NCBI GenBank assembly: GCA_029339195.1
Contig: JAPTJF010000505.1
Coordinates: forward strand, 1-43,226
Source of the DNA: Micractinium sp. NFX-FRZ
Lineage: Eukaryota; Chlorophyta; Trebouxiophyceae; Chlorellales; Chlorellaceae
Length of the DNA stretch: 43,226 nt
Direction: 5' to 3'
Shown here: positions 21,825 to 32,924 of the stretch, piece by piece
Layout: each line of letters begins with the position of its first letter
How positions within the stretch are numbered: the stretch's first letter is position 1
The notes under the pieces: generated by a model
The model's input: the letters and a program-made list of their open reading frames with translations, nothing else
The model's database searches: none
Told to the model about the DNA's origin: nothing
Made by a program: the position numbers and the translations under genes

Positions 21825-23213
21825 GGCGTGCTCCGCGAGCCCGAGGGTCCGCGCCCGCGCGGCTCAGCCGCAACGCATACACCACGCCACTGGGATGTTC
21901 TTTGATGACGCTGGAGCTTTCAGGCGTCCTGGAAAACACGGCTCTGAGCGTCGAGAGAAACTAACTGCTGGACCTCCGCAGTCGGGCGCCGGCAGGTTGT
22001 GGCCGGCCCCAGACAGTGCTGCGAGAGAAAGAGGACAATACGGGACAGAGTGGGTTGTCCGCACACACGCATGAGCGTCCAGCAATCTGCCCTAGCCCAG
22101 GTGGCAGCGTTCCCCTGCCACGGCGGAGCGCCAACTCATACCAACCGCCCGCACCCGTGAATCTTTGTGACCCTATTAGAATCTGAGCTTGTTTCGCAGT
22201 TGTGCATGCAGGATAGGGTTCAGTTACACAACTGACAGCGTTGCAACAGGATGTAGAAGGGCCGTCAGAAGACGGTGGAATGACCGAGCCCCGCAGACCT
22301 AGGTTTGCCCTGACCCCTGCAGTATGCAGGACCGCCGGCTCTCTACAATGTCTTGGTGTGCAAAAAGACAGGCCTTCAAACAACGCAACGCCCCATACCG
22401 CGTTGACAGCTGCCTCCCCGTTTCAGCTTTGTCCCCACGGTTGTGACCACCAACCGACGTTGACTCACCCTTAAACTGTACGGGCTCAGTACCTGCCCTG
22501 CTCGTGTCCCTGCCCTGTATGGCATGCCTGGCCTAATCTAAGCTAGCTAAACGGACTAGCCGAGGTACCTGAGATGGGAGAGGGTGCAGGTCACAATGCA
22601 CTGGGGACGTGGGTGCTGGCCCCACGTCCGGCTCCTCCACTTGTGGGTGCTGGCCTGGGTGCTGGCTCCTCCCTCTTGCCCTCGCCTGCAGCCCTGCACT
22701 GAGCCGCCATGCCAACAGCCTGCCTCCAGGGAAGCACAGCCAGACACTGCTGCTGTTGGGTGCTGCACCGTGTCGGGACAGGTGACCAGCCCTGCCCTGC
22801 CAGTGCCGCGTGACCCCAGGAGGTGGGTGCTGCGCAACTTACAGCGCAAGCGGGCAGGCCAGCTGCATCGGCAGCGCCGCAAAGCGGCAGCAGATTAGAG
22901 GAATACTAGCAGAGAGGGGCCTGGCAGGGGCTGGAGCCCAGCAGCCGGCAGCGGCAAGTGCAGCTTGGAGGCCGCGCACGATGAAACCGGAGAGTTGAGG
23001 AGAGAGGTGTGGCAGTGGGAGAGGTGCAGACGGAGCGCAGGGAGCAGACAGGAAAGAATTCGAGCGCAGGCAGGCGGGGCGGCTGGAACGCCAGGCGCGT
23101 GCAGCAGCACTGGCTGCCGCAGCCGCCCAGAGGGGCTGCAAGCTGAATGATGGTGAGCTCAGGAGTCGACTCGTGAGGGGCCGGTGAGCAGGCCGTCAAT
23201 CTGCTGCAGAACA
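21825..23213. other. Intergenic: membrane-protein 5' flank and Gdt1 3' flank
   Basis: No gene is firmly supported. Plus-strand open frames at 22556-22898 and 22965-23150 are basic and Gln/Arg-rich with no family signature. The part just right of 21824 should contain the 5' UTR and promoter of the membrane-protein gene. Confidence 0.4.
22839..22843 (-). promoter_or_regulatory. Possible TGTAA polyadenylation signal for the Gdt1 gene
   Basis: TGTAA on the minus strand, 371 bp past the Gdt1-like stop. TGTAA is the usual chlorophyte poly(A) signal; the distance is long, so the assignment is tentative. Confidence 0.3.
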
Positions 23214-25474
23214 CTACTCGGGCACGCCAGTGTAGAGCGAGTGGCCCCCAAAGATGAGGAAGAGGACGCCGCCGCTGCACAGGGGAGGGGAGGAGGCCAG
23301 AGGGCGGGAGGGCATGGCAGGGCGGCGCTCAGCGGCTCAGGGCACCAGGCAGCTAAAGGGTGGTGTAGGGGAGTGTGAATCCAATATGTCAGCACGCGCA
23401 GCACCGCAAGCCGCCTTCAGTCTGCCACGCAAGTACACACACAAGCATATGACATACTAATATATATATACTAATATATATAATATACAACCGAGATATT
23501 CACTCACAAGTAGGCCACCATCCGCTCGTCAATGTGCTCCGCCAGGTGCTTTCCTCCCAGCACGGCCGCGCCTGCAGGCAGGGGGGCACACAGAGGGGAC
23601 AAAGGAGGGGAGGGGTCAACTCCAAGAGCGGGGCGCGGCAAACTGGTGTGTTGAGGAAGCCTCAGTCATACCGTGGCCTCGTTGGCACGTTGCGCCACAG
23701 CCCTGCGCTCCCGCCGGATGCAGTCCTGCCCCCCACCGCCCCCTCCCCACCACCACTGTGCGCCCTGCTGGCCGCCCTGCGCCCCACCCACCTGTGCACA
23801 TAGCGTGCCCCAAGATGCCACCCACAGTCACGCCAAACACATCGGAGGCAGCTGCCAAGCCTGCAGCAGCGGCGGCAGGAGTGTGTAGCAAGGTGAGGCG
23901 AGGTGTTGTATGACAGTGCCCGGCAACGGCGTCGCCTGGCAGCGCATGTGTGCTGCTGCCTGCGCGGCGGCAGCAGCGGCAGCGGCAGCACGTGACCACG
24001 GCAGGTGACATGTGCTGTATGGACGAGCTGGCTGGCTGCACAACGCATTCTGCTGAATCCATCTGCCAGTTCAGCACCCACCGATGGTTGCGATCTGGCT
24101 GCGGTCGCCCCACTCCGCCAGGAATGTGAGGGTGAAGGACTCGATGAGTACGGGGGAGACGACGCGGCGCATCGCCGACATGACCGGGTGGAGCCGCCCA
24201 ACCTTGCCGTCCTGCGCGTTCTCCCGCGGCGACTTTGGGGACGACTGGGAGGGAGGGAGGGAGGGGAAGGCATGACGGTGTGAAGGGACTGGCGCTTAAG
24301 GGGGGGAAAGAGGGGAGGCAGGAGGGAAGGACAGGCCGGCATTCATGCCTGGAAGGGGTGGCACTCTCTCCGTCACCCTCCCCACCTGCACGTCGTTCTC
24401 CCACCCCACCCCCAAAACACTTGGTCACATGAGCCTCACACCTGGTGCATTCATTCAGCACTCTCTCGCTCACCTCCCCCACTCTCCCTCACCTTCCCCA
24501 CCTGCAGCTCCTTCTCCACCTCATCCAACTCGTTCTCCCCAGCGTGCGCATTGGTCACCGCCTCGTACAGCATGCGTGCGCCGAAGAAGAAGAAGAGGGC
24601 GGTGGCGCCGTAGTGTGTGTACTTCTTGCTGATCTGCGGTGGGGCGAGTGGGAGGGGAGGAAAGGACATGGCAGATGTGTGACAGCAGGGGAGAGCAATG
24701 AGGTGTGTACTTCTTGCTGATCTGCGCAGGGGTGGGTGGGTGGGTGGGTGGGTGGGGAGGAACGACACGCTGCGGAATGCACTGCAAGGCGTGGGGAGCA
24801 AGCAAGGAGTGCGCGGGTGGGTGGAGAACAGCACACGAGGTCAGTGACACGGGAGACGAGAACGAAGAAGGGAGGCGTGGCGTGTACATACTCTGAACGA
24901 GTGCCAAGAAGGGGGCGGAGGGGCGGCGGGAATGAGACGAAGGAGGCATGCAGGGAAGCGGCGGTCCCCGCCGCTGCTTGATGCATGCACAGATGTGGAG
25001 GCAGCTGATTGTCGCAAGCGGGTGGCGAGCTTGGCAGCATAGATGGAGACACGGAAAGCGGTGGCAATCGCGCAGCCGCTGGTGCACAACTGGCACTCCC
25101 CCGCTTAGGGCCTCCCCCACTCACCAGATTGGGTGCTGCCCAGCCCAGTAGCGCCGACAGAACCGTCATCGCCGCGAGCGCCCCGATGGCACCAATAAAC
25201 ACCTGCAGGGCGGCACAAGGAGAAAGCTCGGCCGGAGGTTTGGCCATGGGATGCGGTATGGGAAGCGCTGGTGGGCACGCGCCGGCACACGCCGCCGCCG
25301 GCCTCGCGGGCGGCAAAGCCCCAGCTGCCACCGGCCGCCGGCGCTCACTGTGCGGCGCGAGTGGCGCATTGCCAGGATGGCCGCGATGAAGAAGGTCTTG
25401 TCGCCTATTTCGCTGGCAAGAATGACGCCCCAGCTTTTGAGGAAGCCCTCGATGAAGCCGCTCCCGACCCCCAT
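23214..25474 (-). CDS. Gdt1/UPF0016 family cation transporter (TMEM165-like)
   Basis: Probable Mn2+/Ca2+:H+ exchanger. Seven exons join in phase to 227 residues: 25349-25474, 25125-25202, 24502-24633, 24082-24244, 23792-23851, 23508-23571, 23214-23274. Both family signatures are present: ASEIGDKTFF (Glu22, Asp25) and AEWGDRSQ (Glu156, Asp159), each at the start of a three-helix half. Between them lie LLGWAAPNL, the helix GATALFFFFGARML and a short acidic linker. The second half has FGVTVGGILGHAMCTG, AAVLGGKHLAEHI and a final helix ending in GVPE. The length and the GWAAPNL element match the short plant GDT1-like proteins 3-5 of Golgi/ER type; no chloroplast transit peptide precedes the first motif. 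Golgi Mn2+ homeostasis is inferred from family. The start at 25474 is the first ATG in the open frame. NAPRT is divergently arranged 330 bp away. Confidence 0.92.
23456..23489. repeat. AT-rich microsatellite
   Basis: A run of TA dinucleotides broken by CTAA lies in the last-but-one intron of the Gdt1-like gene, the most AT-rich spot of the window. It is immediately downstream (gene direction) of exon 6. Confidence 0.9.
24376..24512 (-). repeat. Echo of Gdt1 exon 3 donor edge
   Basis: The exon 3 end (encoding EKELQ with donor GTGGGG, 24487-24512) recurs about 110 bp into the next intron at 24376-24402; CCCCACCTGCA and TTCTCCACC-type blocks are shared on the plus strand. Confidence 0.65.
24610..24728 (-). 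repeat. Echo of Gdt1 exon 3 acceptor edge
   Basis: The exon 3 start with its acceptor (QISKKYTH) is repeated at 24702-24728 in the upstream intron; TGTACTTCTTGCTGATCTGC is shared without mismatch. Confidence 0.9.
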
Positions 25475-25804
25475 CCCGCCAACACCGTCGAAGAGTGGGC
25501 GAGTCAGCGTGACAGATCGCGAAAAGCAGCTGCGCGGCGCGCAAGGGAACGGGGCGAGGCCACTCGAAGAAGGCAGCTCTTACAAGCTGCCACGCTTCAA
25601 GGGCAGGATGGCGATCAAGTTGCAGCGCAGGTGCAGGGCCTGGCAAGTCGCTGGCAGCCCGTTTCCCAGCACAGCATGCAGGCCACGACCTCCTGATTCG
25701 GCGACACAAGCGTTCCTGCTCAGTTCTCAGGTTGTGCATCGGCTATCGTTGCAAAATCAAATGGATCTGCGCCCCCATTGCACACTCCTTAAAGCGGGCT
25801 TGAA
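25475..25804. promoter_or_regulatory. Divergent promoter region of the Gdt1-like and NAPRT genes
   Basis: The two start codons face away from each other across 330 bp, so this stretch must hold both 5' UTRs and both core promoters unless an upstream exon has been missed. No TATA box or other element could be assigned with confidence. Confidence 0.45.
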
Positions 25805-28800
25805 ATGTGGTGGGGCGCGCTGAGCCCAGACCCGGCCATAGACCCAGCAGAGCTCCTGTCCCGGTCATCGCATTATGCCAAGCGGGAGGGCGCTAGCGCC
25901 GACACCTTGGGTGCGGTCTGGGGCGCCGGCGGTGTCCCCGCGCCGAACCGATACCAGCCCACTCTGGGCAGCGTGTATCTTCCTTGCAGAGTCTTTGCAC
26001 ACACCTGTGCTCCTCCACCTGATACTTACGCTGCCTGGCCTTGGGCTGCCTGCAGCTAAGCTGACGGCATTTCTGCGGGACCCCACCACCTGCGCCATCC
26101 TCGGCATGCCGGAGGAGCGGCTGGAGGCGGTGCTGGTCAACGATGCCTACAAACCCCGCATGCACAAGTGAGACGAGCAGAGCGATTTGATATGAACAGA
26201 GCACGGTTGATTGGTGTTTACCAATGCACCCCATCTTATCTCCTGGCTGGGCCGGTTGGTTACACCCAACCCCGGCAGCGCTGCTTGGCTGCGCCCGGCA
26301 CCGCCGCACCTAGCACACGCCCCACCCAGCACACTGCCCCACTTCGTGCAGGCTGTACGCCCGCTACATGCCGGGAGTGCTGGCAGACTTCGAGCTGTGC
26401 GTGCGCCGCACCCCGGTGCCGCTGGCGCAGATCCGCGATGAGGTGGGGTGGGGCGCCCCCGTTGGGGTGGGAGGCCGCTGCTGTTGCAGGCGTGCGGGGG
26501 GGAGCGTTGCTGCTGCTGGGTGGGCCGAGCGGGTGACGAGGCGAGCTGGTGAAGAGCTGGCGCCGTGCTGTGCCGGATGTGTGGGCCACGGGGGCGGGCT
26601 GTGATGTGTTCACCACCCCCAGGGCCATCTGTCGTCCCAGACGCCTCACAGCACCTGGCCCCTCCCTCAAACGACGTACCCACGGGAGCCCGCCCCCTGG
26701 GTGTGTGTTTCCCGCTGACTGGCAGCCTTAGGCTGGAAGTATGCCGCACTTTTCTGCACATTCGTAAGCTCTTGTTACAACCTGCCTATCCCCACCCACC
26801 GCTCCCCTGGCAGCACAAGTAGGTGTGGCAGCGCCTCCAGGGGGGTCAACCAGGAACCGCTGACGTGGCACACGCTCTAGCGTTGGCAAAGTGATGAGCC
26901 GCCCCTCCTCCCACTGCCCCCGCCCCCACCCCTGGCAGGACTGAAAGCTGTGGCAGTGGCTCCCGTGGGTCGACTCGTGAGAGGCCGTTGATGTCAATGA
27001 CGCGCTGACCTGTCAGTAATGCTGACCTGTCACATGTGCCCGCCCCCCTCCCCGTCAGGACCCCGAGCTCTGGCAGTGGTTCCTGGGCGCCTGCCACCGT
27101 CGGCTGGGGGTGCCCCCCTACCCGCCGCGCGTGGTGGAGGCACTCAACTCCTGCTTCGCCGGCTTTGCCTGCTCCCAGGTGCGGCCTGTCTAGGACCGCA
27201 TGTGCTCAGGGAGTTGGGCAGTGCTGGCGTGTGTACTGACACTGAGTGCACTCACTCAACTCTGGAGTGTCCTGCTTGTCGGCGGCATTGCCTGCTCCGA
27301 GGTGCGCCCCCGCCGTGAGAGCGGCACCGTGTGGCCAGCGCACCGCTTGGCAGGCTTATTCCCTACCCTGCCCGCCATGCACGCTGTGCAGGAGATGCTG
27401 CGCCGATCAGGGCAGCATGGGGTGGCGCCAATTGAGTGGCGAGAATTCCCAGAGCAGCTTGTTGCGTTCAGCCACGGTGGGTTTAGTGATAAGTGGGTAC
27501 GATGGTCGGGTGAGGTGCCGTGGCGGCAACTGAGCGGCGGGAGTTCGCTTGCGCAGCTTGCTGTAAGGTGGTTTTGTTTCAGATGCCCACTCACCTGCCT
27601 GCCTATCATGCGCCCACCCGGCTTGCCGGCCATGCGGGTCGCACCCACTGGTGCCAGCCCCAACAACACCCCCTCCAACCTTCAGACCACTGCGAGGCCT
27701 GCACTGAGACCCCGGGGGCGCATGGCAAATCTGGCACCTGTGGCTCGCGTGCCAGGCTCCTGAAACGCGGCTCCCGCCCCGCCTGGTGCAGGGCCCATCG
27801 AGGCGTCCTCCCACGTTGAGACCACGCTCACGCAGCTGGTCCAGGAGGTCACCGTGGCAGCGCAGGTGGGGGCGGCAACACACACAAACTGGGAAGTGAA
27901 TGTCTATGGTGCCTCATGCAAGCTTTAACAACTCAGCTGGGGCAGGCAGGGGCAGGCAGGGGCGCGGGAGGGACGGCGGCACGGATGGGCAGGGCGCAAG
28001 TGGGGCCAGAGAGCAGGCAGGGTGCACATGAGGCTGCCTTACCATGCTATTATGTGCCCAGCTGATGCGCCTGCTTGCGCCGGTAGCCTGAACCCGCTGC
28101 CCCCACTGCCGCCATGCCCTCACTGCCGTGTGCTCGCTGCCCGGCCTGGCCTGGCCCTGCCTGCCTGCCCTCTCCGCCTCTGGCTGGCAGCGCTGGCTGC
28201 AGAGGGAGAGCCGGGCGCCAGCCTGCCATCTACAACTGAAAGCAGCCGTCTTGTGTTTGATTGATTGCCCAGGCATGCACTGAACAGAATTGCTCGTGTG
28301 GCTGCCTGGCCCCAGGTGCGTCGGCTGGAGCGGGAGCAGGGCATCCGCCTGTCCCCCACCGAGCTGCTTGCCAGCTCACTCGCCAAGCTGGCGCTGGGCG
28401 TCGCCAGCCTGGCAGCCGAGGCGCAGGCGCAGCGGGCACAGCATGCGCAGGCCCAGGCAGCATCCTCAGCAGCGGCAGCACCGGCAGCGGTGGCAGCAGG
28501 AGCAGGAGCGGCAGCAGCAGACGCGGCAGGCAGCAGCGGCGGCAGCAGCGTCAGCTGCAGCAGAAGTGGGCCCGACATGGTGCACCTGCCAGCTCAGCCA
28601 GCCATGATTCTTTTTGCGGGGCGGCGCAGCACCAGCCGGCGCTACCTGGTGCTGCAGAACTGGTGGGGTGGGCGGGAGGTGTTGGTGGGCAGGGGCTGGG
28701 CAGCAGGGACGAGGGCTGGGGGCAGGGCACGTGCAATACGCCTGTGACCCGACTCCAAGTGGTACTATGTGTGTTGCGTTCCACACCCCTGCTGCCACAT

Positions 28801-31800
28801 GCAGTCCGACCAGGCTGGTGCTGCCCTGGGACTGTGTCTCTTGTCTGCCTCGCGACGCCATGTTTGGTACTCCCCCTTGGTACTGCAGGTACTGCATGCA
28901 CCACCTGCCCAACTACCAAGGAACCTCGTCTGTGCTGGCGGTCACCCTGCTTGGGCAGCTGCTGCGGCAGCAGGGGCAGCAGGCGCCGCAGCAGGCAGGA
29001 TCAGAGGCGACTGAACTGGATCAAATGGAGGTACCGCAAGCAGGACGACAGGTGCAGCCGGGCCAGCAATCACAGCAGGCACAGCAGGCGCAGCAGGCGT
29101 TGCCAGCCACCCCGCCAGACCTGCGGCTGGTTGGCACGCTTGCCCACGAGGTGATGATGGTGACAGAGCAGCTTCTGGGCAGCTTCGACGACCTTCCCAG
29201 CGGGACCGCTGCTGGCGGTACCGTCCCAGCGCAGATCTGCTCGCTGCTGGCGCACCTGCTGCTGCTGGCGGCAGGCGGGGGCTTGCACCAGGCCACGGCG
29301 CTTTGCGACACGTTTGGTGAGCCTCAAGGCCCGAGGGTTCTGTGCAGCGGGCTGTTCAGGGGCGCAGGTGGTGGCTAGGGCAGAGCTGGGGGTGGGGATC
29401 TCGTGAGACCCCCTCGCAAGCGCACGTGGGTGCCAAAAGCGAGGCGTCTCCAGATGCTATGGTGTGCACCCATGACTCTCCACCTCCTGCCCCACCCCCC
29501 ACCCCCCACCCCCGCTGGCTTTCCGCTGCCGCTGCAGGCACGCGCGGGTTTGTGAGCACTGCGCTGGCAGCCCGCCTGCCTGAGGAGTTCAGGCGGGATG
29601 CCGCTGAGCAGTACCCAGGTGCGGGGCAGGGGCAGTACAAAGGGGGAGGGTTGCGGTACAGACACCCTCCCGAGGAGACTGCCAGGTGGAGGCGGGGGCA
29701 GTGCGGGGTGGGGAGGGGCGGCGCAAGTCGAGCAAGCAGCGTTGGAGCAGGCCCAGGCGTGGGCGTAGCGCAGGGGGCAGTGCTGTGGCATGAGACAGGG
29801 GCAGTACAGCACCAGAGGGGAGAGGGGGGAGGGCAGTACAGTTGCCCTTCCAGTCACCTTCCGGTGGTGTCTGTGGGAGCAGTGCCCAGGTGCGGAGCAG
29901 GGGCAGTACACGGCATGATAGGGGCGGTACTTTTGAAAGGGGGGGAGGGAGGCAGGTGTGGGCGGTACCTTGGCCACAGGTAGAGGGTGGGTGCGGATAT
30001 GTTGAAAAGGGATTGTAGGGTGGCAGCGCAGGGGGGCCAGTATCCAGGTTCACGTGTGGCAGTACATGTGCGGGCAGTACATGTGCGGGCCGGGCTCTGC
30101 GACTTGCTGCCCCCCCCATCACCATCACCTCCCCTCGCCGCCCCCGGCCTGCAGACCAGTGGGCCGCGCTGCCCGCCGCTGTGCGTGCTGAGGGCGCTCG
30201 CGTGTTTGACCTGTTTGCCTGGTGGCGCATGGACAGCGGGAGCTATCAGGAGATGGTGGGTGGGTGCCACTGTGCTCCGGCTGCCTCGGTCTGTGTGCGG
30301 GGGAGGCGAGTGTTGGGGTGCCTGGGTGCAGCCGCCAAGCAATGGTGAGGGCCTGGACATGGGTGCAGGCAGGTGTGCTGGATTTGCTGCCCTGGCCCGC
30401 TCAAATGGTAGCGTTGATGCCACCTGCAGTCCGCAGGTGTGATGTGTGCCTGGCAGGTCCGCTGGCGGGGACGCCTCATTGCTGGGTTTTTTCTTTCTTT
30501 TGTAAGCTGCTGTGCACTTTCTTCTGCAGGCTGCTTACGTGATGGATGCCTGGGAGGCGCGCTGGCGCGGGGTGCCACCTCAGCAGCGCCCGCCCCGCCC
30601 CCGCCTCATGCACAGCAACCTCGAGAGCTTCGGGGAGGTGGTGCAGATGTGGCGCCTGCCGCCGCGCATCCGCCCCGCCGCCTTTGCTTTCGGAACGCTC
30701 GCCGACGGCTTCCTCCCCTTCGATGTGCCGCCGGGCTCTGGCAGCAGACTACTGTGCAATGGCAGCGCTGCTAGCACGAGCGGCGGCAGCAGTGATGGAC
30801 AGGAACGGGCGCGGCCGGAAGGCGGTGCAGGTGGTGCGGCGGGCGGAAGGGACAATGGTGGCGGCGGCAGCGGCAGCGGGTCGCCCCGCGGGCTGCTGCG
30901 GGGGGCGGTGGGGGCAGGCAGCGGCAGCAACGGGAGCAGCAGTGGTGGCGGGTGCTTGGAGATCCAGCTGTGCTCTGTGGTGATGAAGGCGGTGCAGTGC
31001 TGCTGCCCCGGCGGCACGCTGCAGCCAAGCACAGAGTCAGGTGAGCGCCTGCCCTGCCCTGCAAGCCTCAGCCTTGCCTGCTGGCCTGCTGGCCTCCCCC
31101 ACGTGCTTCACTCTAGCTAGCTCACCCAGACAGGGTAGTAGGCATCTTCCTGCCAGCTTCCACCCACCCGCTTCTTGCTACCCGCTCCCCAGTTGCTGAC
31201 ACACACACTTGGTGCTGAACAGCCCCCCACCCTACAGTGGCAAGTGTGCGCAGCCGGCAAAGCCGGCAACGCCCAATTAGTCTCAACACACACGAATTCA
31301 GTCCCACTGAGGGTTCCGTGTGCGGCATCCACTGCTGCAGCCGGCAAGCTGGGCGATGACCTGTCGGCATCCAAGGCGCAGTTTGACCGCCGCCTGCCGC
31401 CAGAGGCAATGGTGAGAGCAGGGCGTGCGGGGCCGGGGCGGTAGAGCGGGGCGGGTAGGGAGCGGGAAGGGGGCGGGTGCCATGCAATGCCGTGGTGAGG
31501 GCGGGGCGTTGGAGGGGCGGGGATCGGGTAGGGGGGCGGGAAGGGGGCGGGTGCCATGCAAGGCCGTGGTTGTGAGGGTGGGGTGGGTTTGTGTGGTGGT
31601 GCCCTTCATGGTTGTGCTCTCCCCCGCTGGGCTCGTGCCTTCGGGGGACGTGCGCCTCTGCTCGGGCTGTGCCTGCCCTCCACCACACCACAGCTTCCCC
31701 ACTAGTAGGCCTACCCCCTCCCCCACCTCACACCCCAACCGGCTATGTGCAGGAGCTCACACGGCAGCGCCTGCTGCTGCTGTCGCATGAGCAGCCCGAC

Positions 31801-31875
31801 CTCGATCCAGACGCCGCTTCTGCTGCCCTGGCTGCCGCCTACCACGCCGTCACACGGCAGGGGGTGCTGCACTGA
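25805..31875 (+). CDS. NAPRT: Nicotinate phosphoribosyltransferase (NAPRT, EC 6.3.4.21)
   Basis: First enzyme of the Preiss-Handler NAD route: nicotinate + PRPP (+ATP) to nicotinate mononucleotide. Thirteen exons join in phase to 749 residues: 25805-25910, 26056-26167, 26352-26442, 27059-27178, 27392-27476, 27792-27865, 28316-28662, 28889-29316, 29538-29618, 30155-30255, 30530-31040, 31341-31411, 31753-31875. Family landmarks in order: NDAYKPRMHKLYARYMPG (substrate-binding start), ADFELCVRR, GPIEASSHVETTL, ILFAGRRSTSRR, NYQGTSS, VGTLAHEVMM (the GTxAHE motif), WWRMDSGSYQEM (the xDSG loop), MHSNLESF, FGTLADGF and AGKLGDD. NAPRT proteins are usually about 400-550 residues; the excess lies in Ala/Gln, Gln-rich and Gly/Ser inserts in exons 7, 8 and 11. 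Exon 1 was preferred over an alternative start at 25875 because its donor fits the phase of exon 2. Exon 5 (EMLRRSGQHG onward) is the least certain. Confidence 0.87.
26934..27090 (+). repeat. Echo of NAPRT exon 4 acceptor edge
   Basis: The exon 4 start (CAG acceptor plus DPELWQWFLG, 27050-27090) is echoed at 26934-26966, where CAGGAC, then AGCTGTGGCAGTGG, repeat the exon bases. A weaker trace lies near 26825. Confidence 0.7.
27160..27308 (+). repeat. Echo of NAPRT exon 4 donor edge
   Basis: The exon 4 end (FACSQ plus GTGCGG donor, 27160-27185) recurs at 27283-27308 in the downstream intron, reading IACSE with GTGCGC after it. Confidence 0.75.
29604..30070 (+). repeat. Multi-copy echo of NAPRT exon 9 donor edge
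   Basis: The exon 9 end (AEQYP plus donor, 29604-29640; core GAGCAGTACCCAGGTGCGG) recurs at 29876-29913 and more loosely at 30034-30070. GGGGCAGTACA fragments are also scattered between them, for example near 29800. Confidence 0.8.
31404..31580 (+). repeat. Tandem echo of NAPRT exon 12 donor region
   Basis: Past the exon 12 donor (GGCAATGGTGAG), blocks of GCGGGAAGGGGGCGGGTGCC type followed by a GCAATGCCGTGGTGAGGG element occur at about 31446-31505 and 31520-31580. They carry a copy of the donor each time. Confidence 0.7.
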
Positions 31876-32051
31876 TCAGCAGCGGCGGGCTGTATTGCGC
31901 AGCACACACACAAGTGGGAGCAAGCATAATCATGTGCAGTGGCTGCCTCGGCTGCCCTGGCTGCCGCTGGGCGGCTGGATGAGGGGCGGTTGAGGGGTGC
32001 AGTAGCAGGTGGGGGGACTGTGCGGATGTTTGTGTGCCCCGAAAGACAGGC

Positions 32052-32056
32052 TGTAA
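32052..32056 (+). promoter_or_regulatory. TGTAA polyadenylation signal of NAPRT
   Basis: First plus-strand TGTAA after the stop, 177 bp downstream. Position and motif fit chlorophyte poly(A) signals. Confidence 0.5.
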
Positions 32057-32161
32057 ATCCAGGCATGCAAGCACATCAAGTTGGTGCGCTGAAGGCGGGC
32101 CTGCGATCGGCGTCTTACGCAGTCCTAGGGCTAGCGCAGCCTGCTGTGGGGTCTCGGGAAG

Positions 32162-32924
32162 ATGGAGGGAGCGGCCGGCGAGCAGCGCCACTGAGGGATA
32201 TGCCTGGACGGCCCGCGCAGCAGCTGCGACCGGCATTGGTGCAGGCAGCCCGGACTGTGCTCTGGGCAGTCAAGGCAGCCATCACGGCCCGCCAGTGGTT
32301 GTTCAGGCTTAGCGGTGCCTGTCTGCCTGGATGCGGCTGGAGCAGTGGATGCTGCTGAGGTGCCCGCAGCAGCCAGCTGGCGTGCTGCCGTCCATGCTGG
32401 AGTGCCCGCTCCCCTTCCTGGACGTGGCGGCACGCAGTCTCCTGCTGCAGCTGCTGCTCAACGGGCGCCAGGCGGGCGGCCTGGTACTGCTGGCAGGCAA
32501 GCGGTGGCGGGGTGCGGCGTGGACGGCAGTGGCTTGCGCTGCAGTGGGCTGCGCAGCGGCGTTGCAGTGGTTCAGCGCCCGCGCTGGCGGGGTGCAGCGG
32601 GGCATGCCGGGAGCTCCTGGCCGGCAGCCGCCCGCTGCAGAAGCAGCAGATGTGCTGGCACGGCTGCTCACCCTCACGGCTGCCTTCTCCGCCACATGCA
32701 TCCCTGCCATGTGCCTCGTGCTCTTCCGCCCGCTGGCACCCAGCGCACTGCATGAGGTGGCACGAACCGGCCACGCCCTGCTACTGCACTGGCTGACCAA
32801 CGCAGAGCTGGAGGGCAAGCTGGTGCTTGTGGGGCGGGACATCTGTTTGCCGCTGTTCCAGGCGAGCCCCGCAGCACTGGCCGCCCCGCATGCCGCACTG
32901 TGCCCCCCTACTCTTGCCTTGTGA
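32162..32924 (+). pseudogene. Decayed RING-CH membrane protein gene (copy 1)
   Basis: This is the counterpart of the RING-CH gene at 38340. The same ATG context is present, but the first zinc-ligand cysteine codon has become TGA at 32192. About 465 bp, covering the other zinc ligands and the intron, are deleted, fusing the first exon to the LRPALVQAAR region. The later membrane part is still open from 32331 to a stop at 32922-32924 and is nearly identical to copy 2; it keeps a 10-bp stretch (encoding LVL) that copy 2 has lost. The frame break near 32310 is shared with copy 2. The TGTAA found after the copy 2 gene reads TGTGA here. No functional product is expected. Confidence 0.8.

Noticed and set aside
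28316..28662. NAPRT exons read first as an unknown Ala/Gln-rich protein.
   Set aside because: Spliced with its neighbours, the sequence gives the ordered NAPRT motifs, including DAYK, GTLAHE and MDSG.
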